Assembly (NCBI GenBank): GCA_937927905.1
Contig: CALFWP010000043.1
Span: 1 to 16,834 of the forward strand
Direction of reading: 5' to 3'
Length of the DNA stretch: 16,834 nt
Source: an uncultured Neomegalonema sp.
GTDB taxonomy: Bacteria > Pseudomonadota > Alphaproteobacteria > Rhodobacterales > Rhodobacteraceae
The translations under genes and the position numbers were made by a program. Numbering within the stretch: the stretch's first letter is position 1; every line of letters starts with the position of its first letter. The notes beneath the pieces are model-generated. The model saw nothing but the letters and a program-made list of their open reading frames with translations. It had not been told where the DNA came from and searched no databases. Positions 1 through 7,772 of this stretch are shown here, piece by piece.

Positions 1-2
1 CA

Positions 3-1502
3 TTGCCCGCAGAACCGACCCGCCCGACCGAAGGGGTTGCCATTACCAATAAATGGTCGCTGTCATTTAAGTCGGAAACAGGTGATGCACAGTTACAGGT
101 GGTGCTGGGAGCGAATTATCCAAGCTGGTCTGTTTCCGCACTGTGCGATGATGGTGTGATTGAGGCCGAAATGTTTGAAAGCCGCGTTGTCGGACGCGGC
201 GCCCATGCGGAAATTGCGCCGATTGATCACGCGCGCCGCAGCTTTCAGATTGCAAAACAGGCCGCAGGACAGGCTTTTGGCGGTCTGGGATCTTATGCCG
301 GTGAAATTTTGCGCTTCGGCGGAAAATCCGACGGGTTCAACCGCTCGATGATCGGGTCTGTCGGCGCGTTTTACAAGGATTTGGAGAGTGGACAAAAACC
401 GGATGGAGAGGCGGGTCTGCGTCTTGTGGCATTGTGCGAGAACGCTGCCGCATTTGCGGATAACGCACCGATACCGGCGGTTGCGAAACCCGGTGCCAAC
501 GATACATATGATGTCGCAGTTCTTGGCGGAACGGGCTTTATCGGCCAGCATCTGACCGCAGCGCTTGTTGCCGAGGGCAAGCGGGTCGCTGTTATGGCGC
601 GCTCAACCAAAAATCTGCCCGGACTGTTCCGGCATGAAAATGTCGGGATTTTCAGCGGTTCGATCAGCGATAAAGAGGCGGTTGCCGATGTGGTGCGACG
701 CGCACCTCAGGTCGTCAATCTGGCTCATGGCGGCGGCGGAACCACGCGTGAGGCGGTAACGCAGGCGATGGTCGGCGGTGCCGAAGTGGTGGCCAAGGCA
801 TGTCTTGCGGCCGGAACCGAACGGCTTTTGTTCATCAGCTCCTCAGCCGCGCTTTGGCTTGGTGATAAGAATGAAAAACTCAATGCTGAAACACCACCCG
901 ATCAGAACCCCGGGGCACGGGGTGATTACGGATATGCCAAGGTTGTTGCAGAAGAGGCGATGCTGAAACTTCACGCCGACAAGGGCCTGCCGGTTTCGAT
1001 CCTGCGTCCCGCTGTTGTGGTGGGTGAGGGCGGCGCGCCGTTCCATTCGGCTTTAGGTGCGTTTAACACCGAAACATGGTGTGTCGGTTGGAATAAGGGC
1101 AAAAATCCGCTTCCTTTCGTTCTTGCGGAAGATGTCGCCAGTGCGATCACCGGTGCATTGACGGCCGACCTTGAAAGCATAAGCGGTAAGGCGTTCAATC
1201 TTGTCGGTGATGTGCGTTGGACTGCGCGGCAATATATCGACGAGTTGGGTCAGGCGACGGGGCGTCCGCTGAAATTCCAGTCGCAAAGCGGTGCCGCTGT
1301 CTCCGGTATGGAATGGCTGAAATTTGCCGCCAAGAAAGTTTCGGGCCGTAAGGGTGTCCCTGCGCCAAGCTCCCGCGATCTGAAATCGCGCGGCATGGTG
1401 AGCGAGATTGATACGTCAATCGAAAAGAAAGTGCTGGGCTGGCAACCGGTCGCCGATGCAGCGGTATTCCGCGAGCGCGCAATTCACGTTCACCGTGACT
1501 GA
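3..1502 (+). CDS. Oxidoreductase (Gfo/Idh/MocA C-terminal part) fused to NAD-dependent epimerase/dehydratase; 5' end cut by window
   Basis: The frame is open to the left edge, so the true start is probably outside the window. The last part (about residues 165-499 of what is visible) is an extended short-chain dehydrogenase/epimerase. It has a nucleotide-binding GGTGFIG at 175-181, a serine cluster SSS at 279-281 and the catalytic YxxxK as YGYAK at 309-313. The first 150 residues do not belong to that fold. They end in DGEAGLRLVALCENAAAFA, which resembles the C-terminal end of Gfo/Idh/MocA oxidoreductases, so this looks like a fusion of a sugar dehydrogenase and a sugar epimerase. The Gfo assignment is inferred from a weak pattern; the epimerase half is clear. 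The gene overlaps the start of the following glycosyltransferase by 8 bases, which suggests translational coupling and a role in making or modifying nucleotide sugars for a surface polysaccharide. Substrate unknown. Confidence 0.8.
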   Translation: MPAEPTRPTEGVAITNKWSLSFKSETGDAQLQVVLGANYPSWSVSALCDDGVIEAEMFESRVVGRGAHAEIAPIDHARRSFQIAKQAAGQAFGGLGSYAGEILRFGGKSDGFNRSMIGSVGAFYKDLESGQKPDGEAGLRLVALCENAAAFADNAPIPAVAKPGANDTYDVAVLGGTGFIGQHLTAALVAEGKRVAVMARSTKNLPGLFRHENVGIFSGSISDKEAVADVVRRAPQVVNLAHGGGGTTREAVTQAMVGGAEVVAKACLAAGTERLLFISSSAALWLGDKNEKLNAETPPDQNPGARGDYGYAKVVAEEAMLKLHADKGLPVSILRPAVVVGEGGAPFHSALGAFNTETWCVGWNKGKNPLPFVLAEDVASAITGALTADLESISGKAFNLVGDVRWTARQYIDELGQATGRPLKFQSQSGAAVSGMEWLKFAAKKVSGRKGVPAPSSRDLKSRGMVSEIDTSIEKKVLGWQPVADAAVFRERAIHVHRD

Positions 1503-2598
1503 TCGGCAAAAAATCCGTTTGCTCTGGGTTTTTTCGACATTTGCAGTCGGAGGGCCGCAGCGCCGCATGGCAACGCTGACCGGTTCGCTCGGTGCTGAGT
1601 ATGAGCATCTCGTTCTGTCGATGGACGGGTGCTATGATGCCGAGGATGTGTTGCCGGATGGCATTGCATACCGGCGTGTGGAAGCAAAGGTGAATAAGGG
1701 CGGTTTCATCTCGCGTGAGAATATACGCACCTTCCGGAATGTTATCGTTGAACAGAATGCCGGTTTGCTGTTGACAGTGAACTGGGGCGCAATCGAGTGG
1801 CTGTTTGCGAACAGGGGACGCGGTGCCATTCCGCATGTGCATTTTGAGGACGGTTTCGGTCCTGATGAGCGTCCAGATGCGCAAAATCCCAAGCGTGTCT
1901 GGGTACGCCGCTTTGCATTCCGCCGCAAAGCCTTAGAATTTGTCGCCCCCAGTCGTGTGCTTGAAAAAGTTTATACGACGACGTGGAAGGTCAAACCATC
2001 CCGGGTGCATCTGATCCCGAATGGCGTTGATCTGGATGCGTTTGCCCCGATACAGCGGCCACAACGACCTGTCACAATCGGAACCGTGGCTGCATTGCGC
2101 AAGGAAAAGCGCCTTGATCGTCTGATCGGGTGCTTTTCAAAGATGCAGGATACATCCGTACGGCTTCTGATCGTCGGTGACGGCCCTGAACGGTCCGCGC
2201 TTGAACAGCAGGCCGCCCCTCTTGGTGAGCGGGTTCGGTTTGCCGGTGAACAATCGGATGTCGCGCCTTTTCTGAGTGAAATGGATATATATGCGCTGAG
2301 TTCGGATACCGAACAGATGCCGATTTCTCTGGTGGAGGGTATGGCGTCGGGTCTGCCTGTGGCGGCAACGGCTGTCGGGGATGTTTCGGGAATGGTACAC
2401 GAATCAAACCGGCCTTATGTCGTCCCGCTGGGTGATGACGCAGCGCTGATACGCGCCTTGGATACGTTAAGCGCGGATACCGGTCTGCGGGCGGAGGCCG
2501 GGGCAAAAAACAGCGCGCGCGCCAAAGCGTATTACGGCCTGACGGCTATGACAGAGCGGTATGATGCTTTGTTCAAACGGCTTGCGCTTACGCGCTGA
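1495..2598 (+). CDS. Glycosyltransferase family 4 (GT-B fold)
   Basis: This 367-residue protein is a retaining GT4 glycosyltransferase, which would transfer a sugar from a nucleotide-sugar donor during surface polysaccharide assembly. Visible motifs, counted from the GTG start: the N-terminal glycine loop AVGGPQRR at 17-24, IPNGVD at 174-179, VGDGPER near 227-233, and the donor-binding EX7E motif with E273 and E281 followed by GMASGLPVAA. I chose GTG 1495 because it places the glycine loop at the usual distance from the N-terminus and overlaps the upstream stop. No good Shine-Dalgarno sequence precedes it, so coupling to the upstream gene is likely. An in-frame ATG at 1567 would delete the glycine loop, and longer starts (ATG 1456, 1408) add unrelated residues. 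It converges on the exonuclease III gene with a 25-base gap. Acceptor and donor sugars cannot be told from sequence. Confidence 0.88.
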   Translation: MTDRQKIRLLWVFSTFAVGGPQRRMATLTGSLGAEYEHLVLSMDGCYDAEDVLPDGIAYRRVEAKVNKGGFISRENIRTFRNVIVEQNAGLLLTVNWGAIEWLFANRGRGAIPHVHFEDGFGPDERPDAQNPKRVWVRRFAFRRKALEFVAPSRVLEKVYTTTWKVKPSRVHLIPNGVDLDAFAPIQRPQRPVTIGTVAALRKEKRLDRLIGCFSKMQDTSVRLLIVGDGPERSALEQQAAPLGERVRFAGEQSDVAPFLSEMDIYALSSDTEQMPISLVEGMASGLPVAATAVGDVSGMVHESNRPYVVPLGDDAALIRALDTLSADTGLRAEAGAKNSARAKAYYGLTAMTERYDALFKRLALTR

Positions 2599-2623
2599 AA
2601 AGGACGTGGTTGCAGGTCAGAAA

Positions 2624-3406
2624 TCACAGTGTCAACTCGCACCAGACCGGAACATGGTCGGAGGGTTTTTCCCAGTCGCGCACATCACGGTCAATACCGA
2701 CAGCAAGCGTTCTGTCAGCTGCTTGCGGGCTGAGCAGCAGATGATCAATACGGATGCCATTGTTTTTTTGCCATGCCCCGGCCTGATAATCCCAGAATGT
2801 AAAGCGTTCTCCCGATGGCGCAAATGCGCGCACGCCGTCGGTCCAGCCGAGGGCCATTAAACGGCGGAACGCGGCGCGTGATTGCGGCAGGTAAAGCGCA
2901 TCCTCTTCCCATGCCTCAGGCCGTGCAGCGTCTTCGGGCTGTGGGATTACGTTGTAGTCACCGAGCAGAATGACCGGCTCCTCCAGCATCATCAGATCAC
3001 GGGCGCGGGCGTAAAGCCGTTCCATCCAGGCCAGTTTGTAATCATATTTCGGTCCCGGGGCCGGGTTGCCGTTTGGCAGGTAAAGCCCGCAAAACCGTAA
3101 GTTCCCAGTGCTGCCGGATATGCTGGCTTCGATCCAACGCGCCTGTTCATCGGACGGATTTCCGGGCAGACCGCGTGTGACATCCTCTAGCGGGAATTTT
3201 GAAAGGATTGCGACGCCGTTGAAACTTTTCTGGCCATGGGTTTCCACATTGTACCCGAGGTCCTCAAAGGCGCTTTGCGGAAAGTTTTCATCGACGGATT
3301 TGATTTCCTGCAGTAGCACAATATCGGGGCTTGTCTGTTTCAACCATGCCAGCAGCGTGTCGATACGGGCTTTGATCCCGTTGATGTTCCAGGTGGCAAT
3401 TTTCAT
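2624..3406 (-). CDS. xthA: Exodeoxyribonuclease III (XthA-type AP endonuclease)
   Basis: A cytoplasmic DNA-repair enzyme of the exonuclease III / AP endonuclease family (EEP fold), which cleaves at abasic sites and removes 3' blocking groups. From the ATG at 3406 it has 260 residues and lines up with E. coli exonuclease III: N7 in WNINGIKAR, the metal ligand E34 in LLQE, Y109 in GLYLPNG, D150 and N152 in GDYNV, RIDHLLLSP near 219-227, and the catalytic pair D250-H251 in SDHVPVW. Family members usually begin M-K-x-x-(S/T)-(W/F)-N, which favours this start. An ATG pair seven codons upstream (3427) would add MMTPKHD and cannot be excluded, because neither site has a strong ribosome binding site. 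It lies downstream of ubiD on the same strand with about 93 bases between, with no clear terminator, so co-transcription is possible. Confidence 0.93.
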   Translation of the reverse strand: MKIATWNINGIKARIDTLLAWLKQTSPDIVLLQEIKSVDENFPQSAFEDLGYNVETHGQKSFNGVAILSKFPLEDVTRGLPGNPSDEQARWIEASISGSTGNLRFCGLYLPNGNPAPGPKYDYKLAWMERLYARARDLMMLEEPVILLGDYNVIPQPEDAARPEAWEEDALYLPQSRAAFRRLMALGWTDGVRAFAPSGERFTFWDYQAGAWQKNNGIRIDHLLLSPQAADRTLAVGIDRDVRDWEKPSDHVPVWCELTL

Positions 3407-3499
3407 ATCATGCTTTGGCGTCATCACCGCTAAAAAGAAAAGAGTGGAACGGCTTGGGTTGGCAGAAGGATTTATTCCGTCTTTCAGTTTACTGATTGA

Positions 3500-5023
3500 T
3501 CATATTTTAATCCCGAGTGTGTCCCATTTGGCATCGACTTTTGCAATGGTTTCCTCATCCATTTCGAGGACTTTCCCCCATTCCCGGTCGGTTTCACCTT
3601 CCCATTTATCGGTCGCATCAAACCCGATCTTGGAGCCGAGACCGGAAACGGGAGACGCGAAATCGAGATAGTCGATCGGGGTATTTTCTATGATTGTGCA
3701 ATCCCGCGCAGGGTCCATGCGCGTGGTGACGGCCCACCAGACATCGTCCCAGGACCGGCAATTGATGTCCTCATCCACGACAATCACAAACTTGGTATAC
3801 ATGAATTGCCGCAAATAGGACCACGCGCCCATCATTACGCGCTTGGCATGGCCGGGATACGCCTTTTTCATCGACACTACGGCAATGCGGTAACTGCATC
3901 CCTCGGGCGGTAGCCAGAAATCGGTGATTTCAGGAAATTGCGCCTGAAGCAGCGGTATGAACACCTCATTCAAAGCCTCGCCCAGTATGGCGGGTTCATC
4001 CGGCGGGCGGCCGGTATAAGTAGAAAGATAAAGAGGCTTTTCGCGCATGGTGATTGCGGTCACGGTAAAGTCCGGAAACTGTTCCACCGAGTTGTAATAA
4101 CCGGTGTGATCTCCGAATGGTCCCTCATCGGCGTATTCATCAAGGCTTACGGTGCCCTCAAGTATAATCTCTGCCGTTGCAGGGACTTTGATGGGCTGTG
4201 TCACGCAATCGGCCAGCTCCGCCGGTTTTCCGCGTAACAGGCCTGCAAAGTGATATTCGCTCAGATTATCCGGCACAGGTGTCACAGCGGCCAGAATGGT
4301 GCCGGGGTCAGCGCCCAGTACTGCGGCGGCGGGCAACGGTTCGGGTTTTTCACCCTTCCAGCGTCTGTGGTGCTGTGCGCCGCCGCGATGTTTGAGCCAG
4401 CGCATAATCAGCTTGTTTTTGCCGAGTTTCTGCATCCGGTAGATACCGAGATTGTAATCATCTTCGCGTTTGCCCGAGGGTCCGCGCGTCACCACCAGCG
4501 GCCAGGTCACAAGCGGGCCTGCCTCGTCCGGCCAACAGGTTTGTATCGGCAGGCGGTCAAGGTCGATATCATCTCCCGTCAGAACCACCTCCTGACAGGG
4601 CGCTTTCTTGCCTAACACCCCGCCGAAGCCTTTCGGTTTCATCGTCAGGACGGTTTTGGCCAGTGGCAACAGGCCCATGGCTTCTTTGATGCCGCGCGGT
4701 GGCTCCGGCTGACGCAAAAAGGCAAGCAACTCTCCGACTTCGCGCAATTCCTGTCCGGTGCGGCGCTCTTTGCCGTCCAGCGTCACTCCTCGTGCTACAC
4801 GTTCGACAGTGCCGAACAGATTGCAGAGCACAGGCATCTCCGCCTTGCGGCCGTCCTCATGTACGACATTTTCAAACAGTAAAGCAGGACCGCCTGCATG
4901 CAGAACCCGCTTGTGTATTTCCGTCATCTCTCTGTCTGTCGAGATTTCCTCGGTAATCCGCACAAGGTCGCCGTCTTTCTCAAGCCGGTCGATAAAATCC
5001 CGCAGTGACGTATAGGCGCTCAT
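3500..5023 (-). CDS. ubiD: 4-hydroxy-3-polyprenylbenzoate decarboxylase UbiD
   Basis: UbiD decarboxylates 4-hydroxy-3-polyprenylbenzoate in ubiquinone synthesis, using the prenylated FMN cofactor made by UbiX; ubiX is not in this window. The 507 residues are close to the usual length (about 490-500). Family motifs: NLGIYRMQ at 191-198 (metal/cofactor region), RWLKHRGGAQH at 208-218, EGPFGDHTGYYN at 300-311, YTGRPPDEPAILG at 336-348, and LPPEGCSYR and RVMMGAWSYLRQFMYTKFV further on. The C-terminal third, including NTPIDYLDFASPVSGLGSK, is very like the enterobacterial enzyme from memory. The ATG at 5023 is preceded by GGAG about nine bases upstream. The start faces the divergent HExxH gene across a 190-base gap. 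Homologous UbiD-family enzymes act on other aromatic acids, but this sequence looks like the ubiquinone branch. Confidence 0.95.
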   Translation of the reverse strand: MSAYTSLRDFIDRLEKDGDLVRITEEISTDREMTEIHKRVLHAGGPALLFENVVHEDGRKAEMPVLCNLFGTVERVARGVTLDGKERRTGQELREVGELLAFLRQPEPPRGIKEAMGLLPLAKTVLTMKPKGFGGVLGKKAPCQEVVLTGDDIDLDRLPIQTCWPDEAGPLVTWPLVVTRGPSGKREDDYNLGIYRMQKLGKNKLIMRWLKHRGGAQHHRRWKGEKPEPLPAAAVLGADPGTILAAVTPVPDNLSEYHFAGLLRGKPAELADCVTQPIKVPATAEIILEGTVSLDEYADEGPFGDHTGYYNSVEQFPDFTVTAITMREKPLYLSTYTGRPPDEPAILGEALNEVFIPLLQAQFPEITDFWLPPEGCSYRIAVVSMKKAYPGHAKRVMMGAWSYLRQFMYTKFVIVVDEDINCRSWDDVWWAVTTRMDPARDCTIIENTPIDYLDFASPVSGLGSKIGFDATDKWEGETDREWGKVLEMDEETIAKVDAKWDTLGIKI

Positions 5024-5043
5024 AAAGCATCGCTCCGATTATT

Positions 5044-5067
5044 CCGCGCCATCACTTAGCGCGCGGA
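5044..5067. repeat. Short GC-rich inverted repeat in the ubiD / HExxH-gene intergenic region
   Basis: CCGCGC at 5044-5049 is matched by GCGCGG at 5061-5066, with one further T-A pair outside (5043/5067), around an 11-base spacer. It sits about 20 bases upstream of the ubiD start on the minus strand, so it could be a leader hairpin or an operator half-site pair. No T-run follows, so a terminator is unlikely. The remainder of the gap up to 5213 shows no other clear element. Confidence 0.3.
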
Positions 5068-5213
5068 TGCACCCGCGTCAGCCTAAGAGAGCCGGAAAAT
5101 GAAATTTTGTAATGACTGGTGGGCGGAGGATTCTTGTGTGCTTCAATATGCGGTTGGTGGAATACCTGATTTATGCATAAATTAACCATGTCCGGTCATT
5201 GTTTGAGGGTGTG

Positions 5214-5897
5214 ATGAAACAGTGGAAAAGTATTGTAATGACTACGGCTCTTGCACTAACAGTCAATCCCGCGAGCGGAGACAGCGGATTTATTCATGTC
5301 AGTCCGAATCTGGCGCTTGCACAGCCGTGTGGTGAAGGGGCGTCCTGTGCATTTACCTGGACACTTGCCACGCGTTACGGCGAAGCCCTTCAATACGCCG
5401 AAGAGCGATATGGCAGGCGGGATCACAATTGGACGCTTCTGGGTGTTGATCTGGCAAATATATCGGTACCGCAGATTTTTTATGCGAGCGTTTACCAGGG
5501 CCGTAAGGACATCGTGATCCAACTGACCGCCAGCGCTGCGACAGATGAAAAGCAGGCGCTTTTCCAGTTGGGGCATGAGGTTATACACACGCTGTCGCCC
5601 ATTGGCCCCGACCGGAAAACCGGAGTTCTGGAAGAAGGCCTCGCGACCTATAACTCAATTGAATATGTCCGCAACAGCGGCATTGAAATCAACCCGGCCT
5701 ATATCGCAGCCGAAAATTATGAAGCGGCGTATTGGGCAATTATTGAACTGGAAAATGCCCAGCCTGATTTTCAGAAACGTACCGCCGCTTTACGCCAACG
5801 TTACGGATCACTGTCCGGGTTGTCGGCGCAGGATATCAGGTCGGCATATCCGGCGATCAGTGCTGCATTGGCGCAGCGCCTGGCCCGTCTGTTTTGA
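5214..5897 (+). CDS. Exported hypothetical protein with HExxH zinc-peptidase-like motif
   Basis: I do not recognise the family. The ATG at 5214 has GAGGG (5205-5209) four bases upstream and gives a 227-residue protein. The N-terminus MKQWKSIVMTTALALTVNPAS has a basic start and hydrophobic core like a secretion signal, with a possible second Ala-rich site near 33-36 (LALAQ), so the protein is probably periplasmic or secreted. Two cysteines, C39 and C46, lie just after it and could form a disulfide. The key feature is HEVIH at 121-125 followed 15-16 residues later by LEEGLATY (E140/E141). That is the HExxH...E spacing of gluzincin-type zinc metallopeptidases, so H121, E122, H125 and one of the glutamates could be metal and catalytic residues. 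Peptidase activity is an inference from this motif. It stands alone, divergent from ubiD and convergent with galU. A TTG at 5199 also opens the frame but has a weaker signal. Confidence 0.72.
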   Translation: MKQWKSIVMTTALALTVNPASGDSGFIHVSPNLALAQPCGEGASCAFTWTLATRYGEALQYAEERYGRRDHNWTLLGVDLANISVPQIFYASVYQGRKDIVIQLTASAATDEKQALFQLGHEVIHTLSPIGPDRKTGVLEEGLATYNSIEYVRNSGIEINPAYIAAENYEAAYWAIIELENAQPDFQKRTAALRQRYGSLSGLSAQDIRSAYPAISAALAQRLARLF

Positions 5898-5914
5898 TGC
5901 TTTTGTGATAAGTC

Positions 5915-5939
5915 AGGCGAGGGACCACGCCCTCGCTTT
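5915..5939. terminator. Candidate terminator hairpin between the HExxH gene and galU
   Basis: GCGAGGG (5917-5923) and CCCTCGC (5930-5936) form a perfect seven-base-pair stem with a six-base loop, extended by a G-T and an A-T pair. Only three T residues follow on the plus strand and none on the minus strand, so it is a weak candidate, but its position between the convergent stops fits a shared terminator. Confidence 0.45.
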
Positions 5940-5959
5940 GCAGGTTTAAGTACGAATGC

Positions 5960-6871
5960 TCACGCAATCCTTTGCCGCTCGTGTCCGGATACAATTTCCA
6001 GCATGTCGTCCATAAAATCTTTCAGGCCATCTGCCAGTTCAGGTCTTTGCAGTGCAAAGGCAATATTAGCTTTCAGAAAACCGAGTTTATCACCGCAATC
6101 ATACCGGGTGCCTTTGAAATGGCATCCGTGCAGCGGTGCGATATCCATTGTGGCTGCAATCGCATCGGTCAGTTGAATTTCATTGCCTGCACCCTGGACC
6201 CCCTTGTCTAGATGATCGAAAACCGCCGGATCAAGCACATAGCGCCCGATGGCCGCCGTCGTGGAGGGTGCAAGTTCCGGATCGGGCTTTTCAACTATGC
6301 CTCGCGCGCGGATCAGGCCGGGTGAAACCTCAGCCTCAGGGTCAAGAATACCGTAACGGCTGGTATGTTCCTTCGGGACATCCTGTACGGCAATAACATG
6401 ACTGCGCCCCAGAGTTTCATGCGCATCGATCAGCTCGGAAATACAGGGCGGGTTACTCATGACAATATCATCGGGCAGGAGGACTGCGAACGGCTCGTTC
6501 CCGACAATATGACGGGCGCACCAGACGGCATGGCCAAGGCCCAGCGGTTCCTGTTGGCGGACAAATACCAGATCACCCGAATTTACGAGTGTATCCTGGA
6601 GCCGTTGCAGTTCCTCGGTTTTGCCACGCATTTTGAGTGTTTCTTCCAGTTCTATGGAGCGGTCGAAATGATCCTCCATGGCGGTCTTGCCGCGTGAAGA
6701 TACGAAGATAAACTGTTCAATTCCTGCTGCGCGCGCTTCATCAACGGCATAGTGGATGACCGGTTTGTCAACGACCGGTAACAGTTCTTTCGGCATCGAT
6801 TTTGTTGCAGGAAGAAAACGGGTGCCGAGACCGGCGACCGGGAAAACAGCTTTTCTGACACGCTTAGTCAT
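5960..6871 (-). CDS. galU: UTP-glucose-1-phosphate uridylyltransferase GalU
   Basis: GalU makes UDP-glucose from UTP and glucose-1-phosphate, supplying the donor for exopolysaccharide, LPS core and osmoprotectant glucan synthesis in the cytoplasm. The 303-residue length matches the bacterial family. The nucleotidyltransferase signature AGLGTRFLPATKSMPKE is at 13-29, followed by LLPVVDKPVIHY. Further on are FAVLLPDD, the IVEKP loop before the sugar site, EIQLTDAI, and KGTRYDCGDKLGFL near the C-terminus. The ATG at 6871 has AAGG about eight bases upstream. It is monocistronic here: 262 bases separate it from plsC upstream on the same strand. Its location between two polysaccharide gene blocks is consistent with supplying them, though GalU is also general housekeeping. 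Confidence 0.96.
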   Translation of the reverse strand: MTKRVRKAVFPVAGLGTRFLPATKSMPKELLPVVDKPVIHYAVDEARAAGIEQFIFVSSRGKTAMEDHFDRSIELEETLKMRGKTEELQRLQDTLVNSGDLVFVRQQEPLGLGHAVWCARHIVGNEPFAVLLPDDIVMSNPPCISELIDAHETLGRSHVIAVQDVPKEHTSRYGILDPEAEVSPGLIRARGIVEKPDPELAPSTTAAIGRYVLDPAVFDHLDKGVQGAGNEIQLTDAIAATMDIAPLHGCHFKGTRYDCGDKLGFLKANIAFALQRPELADGLKDFMDDMLEIVSGHERQRIA

Positions 6872-7133
6872 GGATATACCTTATTTGCGAGATCGGCAGT
6901 CGGAAACCGTTAGCCTGTTGAAGTTTGCAACGTGAGTCATTCCGAATTCAGGTTAAACAACGGCTAATTCGTATTCATAGTGTGAAGTGTTGCTTTCTTG
7001 CTGCTTTTATTGCGGTAAATTGCTATTATGATTATACTTTTTCTGTGAATATTTATGCGCGATCCCGTTTGAAAGATAAAATGATCCATAAATAGACGGG
7101 TCCGATGCGTGCTTTCTACGTCTTTAGCATCAT

Positions 7134-7772
7134 TTATTCCCATGTCGGGAAGCATCCCTGTTGCGCAAGAACGTTCATCCTGTCCTCCAGGTCGGACATG
7201 AAATCACCGACATCGCCGCAATAAATCAAACGTTCACCGACAAACACATCACAGGTAAAGGGAACAAACAGATACGTTCCCTTTGGCAGAGCTTTGCCCA
7301 GACCATGCATAAAAACTGGCGTGACCGGCACGTCAGGCCGTATTTTGATCAGATGAGCGATGCCCTTTTTATATGTTACCAGCCGTTCGGGTTCCCCGCG
7401 CGTGCCCTCAGGAAAAAGGATCAGTATTTTACCCGCATCCAGAGCGGCTATGGCCCCGTCGAGCAGATTGCGCCTTGGGGTTTTCCCGCTCCGGTCAATG
7501 GGCAGAATACCGATAATATGTTTGGCAAACCATCCGAAAGCGCCTTTGCCGAAATAATCGACAGCGGCCACAGGTGTCAGCTTGGGCAGATCCCTCAGCG
7601 GCATCATTGATATCAGCGCCAGTGTATCAAGGTGGGAGTTGTGATTGGCAACAATGACCGCAGGTCCCTCAGGCGGCAGTCGTTCGCGATTACGTATATT
7701 TGTCCCCAGGAGCAGCAGCAGGACCGGTCTTACAATAAGGGCAAAAAATCCGTAGCGAAGCACTCTGATCAT
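7134..7772 (-). CDS. plsC: PlsC-type 1-acyl-sn-glycerol-3-phosphate acyltransferase
   Basis: A 212-residue membrane-associated acyltransferase of the PlsC/LPLAT family, expected to acylate lysophosphatidate to phosphatidate. The HX4D catalytic motif is NHNSHLD at 43-49 (H44, D49), and the acceptor-binding block FPEGTRG is at 120-126, followed by a lysine-rich stretch. Residues 7-22 form a hydrophobic N-terminal membrane segment. The ATG at 7772 abuts the TAG of the upstream cdsA-like gene with no gap, so translation is likely coupled. It is the last gene of a three-gene operon. Because it is tied to CdsA-like and headgroup-transferase genes, it may serve a dedicated lipid pathway rather than be the cell's main PlsC. 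No clear terminator follows; the 262 bases up to the galU start hold no gene I can support. Confidence 0.9.
   Translation of the reverse strand: MIRVLRYGFFALIVRPVLLLLLGTNIRNRERLPPEGPAVIVANHNSHLDTLALISMMPLRDLPKLTPVAAVDYFGKGAFGWFAKHIIGILPIDRSGKTPRRNLLDGAIAALDAGKILILFPEGTRGEPERLVTYKKGIAHLIKIRPDVPVTPVFMHGLGKALPKGTYLFVPFTCDVFVGERLIYCGDVGDFMSDLEDRMNVLAQQGCFPTWE

Noticed and set aside
1195..1884. 229-residue minus-strand frame
   Set aside because: It lies opposite the epimerase and GT4 genes, both of which have clear family motifs, and it resembles no family.
4198..5015. Several 65-121 residue plus-strand frames
   Set aside because: All are antisense shadows of ubiD.
6964..7155. 63-residue minus-strand frame between plsC and galU
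   Set aside because: AT-rich intergenic sequence with an unremarkable translation; its start overlaps the end of plsC, and no ribosome site was seen.
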